A stretch of 13,523 nucleotides of DNA from CAYPGT01 sp964512985 (GTDB lineage: Bacteria; Cyanobacteriota; Vampirovibrionia; LMEP-6097): the NCBI GenBank assembly GCA_964512985.1, contig CAZELI010000043.1, positions 1 to 13,523 on the forward strand, in the 5' to 3' direction. A program made the translations under genes and the position numbers. Below are positions 8,914-13,523 of this stretch, one piece after another (the stretch's first letter is position 1; each line of letters starts with the position of its first letter). Under the pieces are notes generated by a model. It was not told where the DNA came from, did no database searches, and worked only from the letters and a program-made list of their open reading frames with translations.

Positions 8914-11190
8914 TTATTTCGTTACCTGAAACTGAGAATCACTAATTGCACTGCTCATATCATCAATAAGATTTTTCAATTGACTAACTGCTTCTGTATG
9001 ATGTTTACTAAAACCATCAAAATATCCATAACTTGCATCTTTGATTTGGATAATCGAATTTGCAAGTGAATCACCAACACCACCAAAATTATCAGCAAGC
9101 TTATAGACTAATTCATTAATATTTTGATACTCCAGATGAAGTCTACTTGTGGAAGCTTGATGAGTGTCTAGCAATGTTCTTTGTTGTTCCATAGCTACTC
9201 TTAACATTTCTAATTGATCTTTGAAATCAGAGTCCTTTCTTTCGCTTGCATCAACAATTTTCTCTTGCATACTAACAAGTTTATCCATTAAATTCTGTAA
9301 ATTCTTAGACTCATTCTGAAGATGAGCAATTCTATTTAAATAGTCACTTAATTCATTTAAAGACTTTCTTTGAGAACTATTTAAATCATTTTGAGTTCTA
9401 ATAAATTCTTGAATTTCATTATTCAATAAACCTTGAATTTTTTCAAAAGCAATATTTAAATTAATACTTGCCTTATTTAATTCATTGGGTAGAGTAGAAG
9501 TCTGTTTACTTAATTCAAGAACATTTGCCTTTAACTCAATCAGAATAGGTTCAAACATAGACTTGTTCTTACTCAACATTTCTTCCATATGGTTCTTAAA
9601 TTGTTCTTGGGAATCAACAAGTTGATTAAAACTATTTTCATAATTAGTTTGAAGGCTTGATATATGTCCATTTTGTAATTCCTTTGACTGTTCTTGGAAA
9701 CGAGAGTAATCTTCAGATAAATTCCTTGTAGACTGTTCTAAGTTTTGAGTTAGACCATGTGTTTTTTGTCCAAATGTTTCAAGCAGTTTTTCAGTTAACT
9801 CTTGCATTTGAGCGTGTTGGCTAGATAGATTATCTTTGAATTGACTACTTGAAGTTTCAAATGTATTCTTCATTTGCTCTAATAAATTCATTAGTTGACT
9901 TGAAGAAGATTCATTATTCTCAAAGAGTTTCCGAGTTATCAGCTCCATACTTTCTTCATGCTTTCTTTGCATATTTTCCTGTTGATTAGTTAATCTCTCA
10001 GTGATTTCATTATTTTTTGAAATCAAATTATTTAGGAGTTGATTCAGATTATCTCCTTGCCTAGATTGAATTTCAGCAAAAATCTTATTTATCAATTCCG
10101 ACATCTCTTTTTGGGAATCTGCTATTTTAATTTTCATTTGAGATGTTGAATTCTCCATGCTTTGCAAAGTTGATGAAATGATTTCTGGTAATTTTTCCAT
10201 AGTATTCTTTAGAGAATTCAGATCTTGACTTAAGCCTTCAGTAAGCCCTTGACGCATTTCTTTACCTATGGAAGTTAGTTGTTCAGACATACCATTTAAA
10301 CCAGCTGCACTAAAATCTTTCATCGAAGTAGCTACTTTTGTAATTTCCTCTTTCATATCACCAACAGCGTTTTTAACCCCTTCTGTAATTGATTTCTCAA
10401 GATTCTTCAAGACTGTACTATTTCCAGAATTACTATCAAAGAACTTTGAGATTTCTCCAGGAATCTCATGTACATCTTTATTTAGAGTTAAAAGCATATG
10501 CTGAGTAGTTAATCTTTTGAAGTTTTTGTTAAGTTCAAAGACTATATTCTGCAAATTATGATTCAATTCACTTTCATATTTCCGTACTTGTTGAGAGTCA
10601 ATTATAAGAGCTAAACCTAATCCAATAATACTTGTTATAAATTTTGCTGATAAAGCATTAATAAAATCTCCTAACCCGTGATCAATAATTTTAGTTGTTT
10701 CGTTATAGTACAACTCACTTAAACCAGCCGTTAATGCAATAAAAGTAAATAAAAGCCCAAAGCCAGAAGATAGACTTGGAACATGACTTATCTTTTTTAA
10801 TGCCGGTTGAACTAGTATCTCTTCCGTAAAAAACTCTTCAGCTTGATATACATTTCGCCAAGAGCTATTGTACTCAATTACACCTTCTGAGAATTCTTGC
10901 CATGTCAAATTAAGTGATTTAAAAGTTTCGGAATGATCTGTCTCACTCTTAGATTCAAAAAAAGCATCGAGTTTATTCTTTATATCGAGATCTCCACTAT
11001 TATCATTTAAAAATTCACAGAAACCCTTAAGAGTTTCGATAGAACCTTTTACTGATTTCCTTCTTTTTTCATGAACAATCAAGAAATAGAATGCAATCAG
11101 AGCAAAATATACAAAAACGAGAACAGTTAGTTTTATTCCAACAAGAGAAAAAACTTCATAATTAAGTATTGGTGAAATCTTTAGCTGCAT
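8914..11190 (-). CDS. zorA: ZorA: MotA-like ion channel subunit with long coiled-coil tail
   Basis: First gene of the Zorya operon, 758 residues. The MotA/ExbB-like part has transmembrane helices at about 15-38, 138-160 (SSGFGLLFTFIALTAGL) and 176-198 (SAKFITSIIGLGLALII). Polar residues Thr149, Thr154, Thr186 and Ser187 in the last two helices are candidates for lining the ion path. From about residue 205 to the end the protein is a Gln/Ser/Asn/Glu/Lys-rich, heptad-like coiled coil of some 550 residues, the cytoplasmic tail that distinguishes ZorA from MotA. In studied systems five ZorA tails form a long intracellular rod that passes the infection signal to ZorC and ZorD. The ATG at 11190 has no Shine-Dalgarno sequence. 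The 104-base gap upstream presumably holds the operon promoter; the best candidate is a TG-extended -10 (TGTTAGTAT, 11219-11211) without a good -35, which is weak evidence. Confidence 0.95.
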   Translation of the reverse strand: MQLKISPILNYEVFSLVGIKLTVLVFVYFALIAFYFLIVHEKRRKSVKGSIETLKGFCEFLNDNSGDLDIKNKLDAFFESKSETDHSETFKSLNLTWQEFSEGVIEYNSSWRNVYQAEEFFTEEILVQPALKKISHVPSLSSGFGLLFTFIALTAGLSELYYNETTKIIDHGLGDFINALSAKFITSIIGLGLALIIDSQQVRKYESELNHNLQNIVFELNKNFKRLTTQHMLLTLNKDVHEIPGEISKFFDSNSGNSTVLKNLEKSITEGVKNAVGDMKEEITKVATSMKDFSAAGLNGMSEQLTSIGKEMRQGLTEGLSQDLNSLKNTMEKLPEIISSTLQSMENSTSQMKIKIADSQKEMSELINKIFAEIQSRQGDNLNQLLNNLISKNNEITERLTNQQENMQRKHEESMELITRKLFENNESSSSQLMNLLEQMKNTFETSSSQFKDNLSSQHAQMQELTEKLLETFGQKTHGLTQNLEQSTRNLSEDYSRFQEQSKELQNGHISSLQTNYENSFNQLVDSQEQFKNHMEEMLSKNKSMFEPILIELKANVLELSKQTSTLPNELNKASINLNIAFEKIQGLLNNEIQEFIRTQNDLNSSQRKSLNELSDYLNRIAHLQNESKNLQNLMDKLVSMQEKIVDASERKDSDFKDQLEMLRVAMEQQRTLLDTHQASTSRLHLEYQNINELVYKLADNFGGVGDSLANSIIQIKDASYGYFDGFSKHHTEAVSQLKNLIDDMSSAISDSQFQVTK

Positions 11191-11294
11191 AATAATTTAA
11201 TAAAAGCTAAATACTAACACATCATATTCCAAGAAGTAATACAAATAGTGGTTTTTCCTCAGTTAATGTTTCCTAGATGAGTATTACTATCACC

Positions 11295-11657
11295 TCAATC
11301 CAACAAAACCTCTACTGGTACAAAGTCTCCATCAATCTCACCAAGAAACAACTTATCATTTACAACAATGTTCTTACCATCATTACGTTGAATAAAACTA
11401 CCTTGCTTAGTAAATGAAGTCTTATTGTCTTTGAAAACCCTATTACCGATTCTAGTATAAGTGACATTATTCGGACCATAAATCCTTTTACCTTGAATCA
11501 GGTATTGTTCATTCTTCGGTCCAAACACTCTATTACCAATACGTCTATAAATACCTTTGCTCCCACAGTTATAAGCATTATCAATTTTTCTGCATTGACT
11601 AGCTTGCACTACAGAGGTAGTAGCTATAAACATGCAAGCGAGTATAATTCTAAACAC
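11295..11657 (-). CDS. Small secreted protein made of 15-residue repeats
   Basis: Exported protein of unknown function. From the GTG at 11657 it begins with a textbook signal peptide, MFRIILACMFIATTSVVQA, cut before SQC, and GGAA lies 8 bases upstream. The longer ATG start at 11699 has no Shine-Dalgarno sequence and would bury an arginine in the hydrophobic core, so I prefer the GTG. The mature part starts with a Cys pair (CRKIDNAYNC, likely disulfide). It continues as four consecutive 15-residue units beginning YRRIGNRVFGPKN, YLIQGKRIYGPNN, YTRIGNRVFKDNK and FTKQGSFIQRNDG, then a degenerate fifth (IVVNDKLFLGEIDGD). Related Tyr/Arg-Ile-Gly-Asn repeat proteins occur in gammaproteobacteria as exported hypotheticals. 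It lies 104 bases upstream of zorA on the same strand with no evident terminator between, and head-to-head with the nuclease gene. The periplasm is the expected location. Confidence 0.75.
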   Translation of the reverse strand: MFRIILACMFIATTSVVQASQCRKIDNAYNCGSKGIYRRIGNRVFGPKNEQYLIQGKRIYGPNNVTYTRIGNRVFKDNKTSFTKQGSFIQRNDGKNIVVNDKLFLGEIDGDFVPVEVLLD

Positions 11658-12108
11658 TATGATATTTCCAATTATAGTTCTTCTACTATCACTTTGCATT
11701 AATACAGCATGTACTGCTTCCCTGCCTTGGAAAAATCAAAAAGATAAGTTATATAAGTTTGAGGTCATAAGGGTTATTGATGGTGACAGCATTAAAGTCT
11801 ACATAGAAAGTTTTCCTGAGAACTTGAGAGAGACGACCATAAGGGTTGCCCAAATTGATACTCCTGAATTGGATTCACAAGCTCAATGTCAGCAAGAGCG
11901 ATTACTCGCAATTAAAGCAAAGGATTTTACTAATGACTTAATCACTAAAGCTAAGAAAGTTAGGTTTAAGCCTCTTGGGTACGAGAAATACGGAAGAATA
12001 CTGGCAGATGTCTCTATTGATGGAAAGAACTTGGCAGATGCCCTCTTAGAGGCAAATCTAGCTGTTTATTATGACAATGATCATAAAGTAAACCCTTGGT
12101 GTAAGTAG
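11632..12108 (+). CDS. Secreted staphylococcal-nuclease-like (thermonuclease family) protein
   Basis: Calcium-dependent phosphodiesterase of the SNase family, expected to degrade DNA and RNA outside the cytoplasm. A hydrophobic N-terminal export signal (about 11-29, IFPIIVLLLSLCINTACTA) precedes a single SNase domain (about 41-150). Residues equivalent to the S. aureus catalytic and calcium set are all present: Asp52 in VIDGDS, Arg71 in TTIRVAQ, Asp76, Thr77 and Glu79 in QIDTPE, and Arg122 in KYGRILA. The C-terminal half (DGKNLADALLEANLA) is also typical. Cys86 and Cys157 could form a disulfide. The start is uncertain: ATG 11632 is the longest, ATG 11659 (residue 10) also leaves a signal peptide, and neither has a good Shine-Dalgarno sequence. 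Cys27 does not sit in a canonical lipobox, so I call it secreted and not a lipoprotein. Its 5' end meets or overlaps the divergent repeat-protein gene. Confidence 0.9.
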   Translation: MQASIILNTMIFPIIVLLLSLCINTACTASLPWKNQKDKLYKFEVIRVIDGDSIKVYIESFPENLRETTIRVAQIDTPELDSQAQCQQERLLAIKAKDFTNDLITKAKKVRFKPLGYEKYGRILADVSIDGKNLADALLEANLAVYYDNDHKVNPWCK

Positions 12109-12157
12109 CCAAGTATTAACACGTTTGAAATTTAACTTGCTAATTATGAGCTAAACC

Positions 12158-12186
12158 TTGTAAATTAGTTAATGGAGCTATATCAC
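12158..12186 (+). promoter_or_regulatory. Candidate sigma-70 promoter of the structured RNA
   Basis: TTGTAA (12158-12163), a 17-base spacer, then TATCAC (12181-12186). Each hexamer matches 4 of 6 consensus positions. The start site would fall near 12193, directly before the 5' arm of the closing stem at 12195, which is what makes the site credible. AT-rich DNA throws up such matches by chance, so this is tentative. Confidence 0.33.
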
Positions 12187-12192
12187 CTGATA

Positions 12193-12412
12193 TTGCTCTG
12201 GGGTTTTATCGCCTCTCTATAGACGGTCTCAGAGATGTCTGACCGTTAAATACGACATCTCCCGGTTTTTAATACCGGGAGATTGTGGTGTCTGTCCAGA
12301 GCTTCCGAGCTTAAAGACTACAGTAGTCGTTCTATAGCGATTGATAAACTCCCGGTTGCATCATGATGAGCAACTCAAAAAATCTCTCAACACTGAGAGA
12401 TTTTTGCTTTTT
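12193..12412 (+). ncRNA. Putative structured RNA or leader, about 220 nt, unknown family
   Basis: This fills most of the 325-base gene-free stretch between the nuclease and the zinc-ribbon gene and is visibly richer in G and C than its surroundings. Helices read from the sequence: a 7-bp long-range stem GCTCTGG (12195-12201) with CCAGAGC (12296-12302); ACGGTC (12223-12228) with GACCGT (12241-12246); a perfect 10-bp hairpin ATCTCCCGGT (12257-12266) with ACCGGGAGAT (12274-12283); GACTA-CAG-TAGTC (12316-12328); GTTGC (12355-12359) with GCAAC (12370-12374); and the terminal hairpin. An 8-bp alternative, GAGATGTC (12232-12239) with GACATCTC (12254-12261), excludes the 10-bp hairpin. It could be a free-standing small RNA or an attenuator/riboswitch-like leader of the gene at 12434, whose Shine-Dalgarno sequence begins 8 bases after the U-tract. 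I do not recognise it as tmRNA, 6S, 4.5S or RNase P RNA. Confidence 0.55.
12378..12412 (+). terminator. Rho-independent terminator
   Basis: A perfect 11-bp stem, AAAAATCTCTC (12378-12388) and GAGAGATTTTT (12395-12405), with a 6-base loop AACACT, runs into a T-rich tail TTTTTGCTTTTT (12401-12412). It ends the putative RNA and sits just 5' of the zinc-ribbon gene's ribosome binding site. Full-length read-through into that gene would therefore require escape from termination or a separate promoter. Confidence 0.85.
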
Positions 12413-12433
12413 AGCGATAAAGGGAGTTCTAAC

Positions 12434-13066
12434 ATGCCGACTATTGACGAAAAGAAACAGTGCGAAAACTGTAGTAAAAAAATATCAACCAAATCAACAT
12501 ACTGTCATAAGTGTGGATTTAAACAATCTGAAAACTCATCTGCTCCTAAATTTCAAGTGCAATGTGAAACAATGGAAAGTAGTGATATCAACAAATTAAC
12601 CAGGACTCTTTTGGATTTGTGTCTTAAATGCCTACGCTTTTTTAAAACAATTCTAGTGATAGTAATATTTGAGAAATGTCAAAATTGTCACAAAAAAATA
12701 TCGATAGAAACTGCTTACTGCCCCAAATATTGTCCTGAATGTGGATTTAAGCAGCATACTCTTCCTGAACCTATAATAAAAACTGAGAAGCCATGTACAA
12801 GCTGTGGTGAAACCATAAAGCTTGAAGCATCCATATGCCCAAAGTGTAATGGTGTACAAAGTAATTATAAGAATAAAATGGTTGCTGGTTTTTTAGCTTT
12901 ATTTCTTGGAGCTTTAGGTCTCCACAAGTTCTATCTCAATCAAGCCGGGTGGGGAATTTTATACTTGCTGTTTTGCTGGACATTTATTCCAGGAATAATT
13001 TCTTTCTTTGAAGCTCTCTCTATCTTCTCAATGTCAGATAGAGAATTCCTGAATAGTTTACTTTAA
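12434..13066 (+). CDS. Zinc-ribbon / TM2-domain membrane protein (210 aa)
   Basis: Membrane protein of unknown precise role. It has three CxxC zinc-ribbon modules: Cys10/13/24/27, then Cys82/85 with Cys96/100/103 (CPKYCPEC, one Cys more than usual), then Cys121/124/135/138. A C-terminal TM2 domain with two helices (about 150-172 and 173-196) contains the family-typical FLGALGLHKFYLNQAGWGILYLLF run. Ribbons one and two look like an internal duplication (CENCSKKIS...CGFKQ and CQNCHKKIS...CGFKQ). A short hydrophobic patch (TILVIVIF, 72-79) lies between them. The ATG at 12434 is chosen because AAGGGAG lies 8 bases upstream; the in-frame extension back to 12341 crosses the terminator and starts with TTG. 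The next gene begins 13 bases after the stop, so the two form an operon. Cytoplasmic ribbons tethered to the membrane suggest a regulatory or scaffold role, which is inference. Confidence 0.85.
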   Translation: MPTIDEKKQCENCSKKISTKSTYCHKCGFKQSENSSAPKFQVQCETMESSDINKLTRTLLDLCLKCLRFFKTILVIVIFEKCQNCHKKISIETAYCPKYCPECGFKQHTLPEPIIKTEKPCTSCGETIKLEASICPKCNGVQSNYKNKMVAGFLALFLGALGLHKFYLNQAGWGILYLLFCWTFIPGIISFFEALSIFSMSDREFLNSLL

Positions 13067-13072
13067 AAGGAG
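13067..13072 (+). promoter_or_regulatory. Shine-Dalgarno site deciding a GTG start
   Basis: AAGGAG sits 7 bases before GTG 13080, immediately after the zinc-ribbon gene's stop. It is the main evidence that the following GTG-initiated frame is a real gene. Confidence 0.75.
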
Positions 13073-13079
13073 TTTGTCA

Positions 13080-13523
13080 GTGCATAAATATAAGAGAACT
13101 ATCATTTTAATTTTTTCAGTAATACTTGTTTTGGCTATACTTGTTGTACCAAATTTTACGAATTGGATACATCTACTAAAACCATCATCAGGGTCAGGCA
13201 AAGATACTCTTCAATCTCAAGGTAACTCTTCTTCTACAAACTTACCAAGGTTTGACATCCTAGAAACTACATTAGAAACTGCAAATGAAAAAATTGCCTT
13301 TGATCTACGAGTTTATGAAATCTTAGACGAAGAAGATATTAGAAGAATCGCTTATTACTTTAGAAATAAATATTCTCAATACAAACGGGTATTCATACTT
13401 TATTACCTGCCTAATATGCCTGTTGGTGAAGGAGCATGGGCAATAAGTCATTTTGAGCCAGAGTTACGTCTTCAAATCTTAGGTATTACTAAAGCAGATG
13501 AGAATAAAACTGATTCACTAATA
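13080..13523 (+). CDS. Membrane-anchored protein, unknown function (3' end outside window)
   Basis: From GTG 13080 the frame stays open for all 148 codons to the window edge, so the gene is truncated only by the window. The strong AAGGAG upstream and the 13-base distance to the zinc-ribbon/TM2 gene support it. The product begins MHKYKRTIILIFSVILVLAI, a basic start followed by one hydrophobic helix (about 8-24), which is a membrane anchor or uncleaved signal. Next come a Ser/Gly/Gln-rich linker (about 35-55) and a soluble, presumably periplasmic, domain containing RVYEILDEEDIRRIAYYF, VFILYYLPNMPVG and EGAWAISHFEPELR. I have an impression of similar YLPxMxVGxGAWAxxHF domains in exported proteins of other proteobacteria but cannot name the family. 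Co-operon placement suggests it works with the TM2 protein. Confidence 0.78.
   Translation, partial: MHKYKRTIILIFSVILVLAILVVPNFTNWIHLLKPSSGSGKDTLQSQGNSSSTNLPRFDILETTLETANEKIAFDLRVYEILDEEDIRRIAYYFRNKYSQYKRVFILYYLPNMPVGEGAWAISHFEPELRLQILGITKADENKTDSLI

Noticed and set aside
10268..10504. 78-aa plus-strand frame opposite zorA
   Set aside because: Antisense shadow of the coiled-coil coding region.
12193..12412. tmRNA, 6S, 4.5S, RNase P RNA or retron RNA
   Set aside because: No tRNA-like ends or tag frame, no SRP tetraloop core or RNase P core that I can see, and no reverse transcriptase gene nearby.
12341..12433. N-terminal extension of the zinc-ribbon/TM2 gene from TTG 12341
   Set aside because: It would run through the terminator hairpin. 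The ATG at 12434 has a strong Shine-Dalgarno sequence.
12363..12599. 78-aa frame starting in the hairpin region (possible leader peptide)
   Set aside because: No Shine-Dalgarno sequence; it runs far into the zinc-ribbon gene in another frame, and its opening codons are the terminator stem.
1..13523. CRISPR array, tRNA gene or insertion sequence
   Set aside because: No regularly spaced repeats, no cloverleaf with a TTC loop, and no transposase or terminal inverted repeats seen.

Overview
The window looks like an accessory (island-type) segment of a Gram-negative proteobacterium, probably a gammaproteobacterium. The evidence is indirect. The DNA is AT-rich (about one third GC by eye). It carries a tyrosine recombinase, a defence operon of a family found mainly in Proteobacteria, exported proteins with Sec signals, and an OmpA/MotB-type peptidoglycan-binding protein. 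I cannot name a genus.

Left edge (1-1225, + strand): the 3' part of a tyrosine recombinase whose start lies outside the window, followed 2 bases later by a 77-residue gene of unknown function with a near-perfect Shine-Dalgarno sequence. These two genes converge with the defence block.

Centre (1282-11190, - strand): a complete type I Zorya anti-phage operon read right to left. zorA is a MotA-like channel subunit with a very long coiled-coil tail. zorB is MotB/OmpA-like. zorC is an EH-signature-type protein. zorD is an SNF2 helicase with an added Mrr-like nuclease domain. The genes are 9 bases apart or overlap by 17 and 8 bases. Downstream on the same strand is a fifth gene, an OLD-family ATPase/TOPRIM nuclease, after a 136-base gap. 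By analogy with studied Zorya systems, ZorA and ZorB form an ion-driven motor in the inner membrane anchored to peptidoglycan; it senses infection and signals through the ZorA tail to the cytoplasmic effectors ZorC and ZorD. The OLD protein is either an independent second defence or an accessory.

Right (11295-12108): two exported proteins transcribed divergently with their 5' ends touching or overlapping. One is a small secreted protein built of 15-residue repeats (- strand). The other is a staphylococcal-nuclease-like secreted nuclease (+ strand) with all key residues intact.

Right edge (12109-13523, + strand): a 325-base gene-free stretch that probably encodes a structured RNA of about 220 nt. 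It has a long-range closing stem, mutually exclusive hairpins and a strong intrinsic terminator. A zinc-ribbon/TM2-domain membrane protein follows. The last gene is a GTG-started, membrane-anchored protein that runs off the window and is easy to miss because it has no stop codon here.
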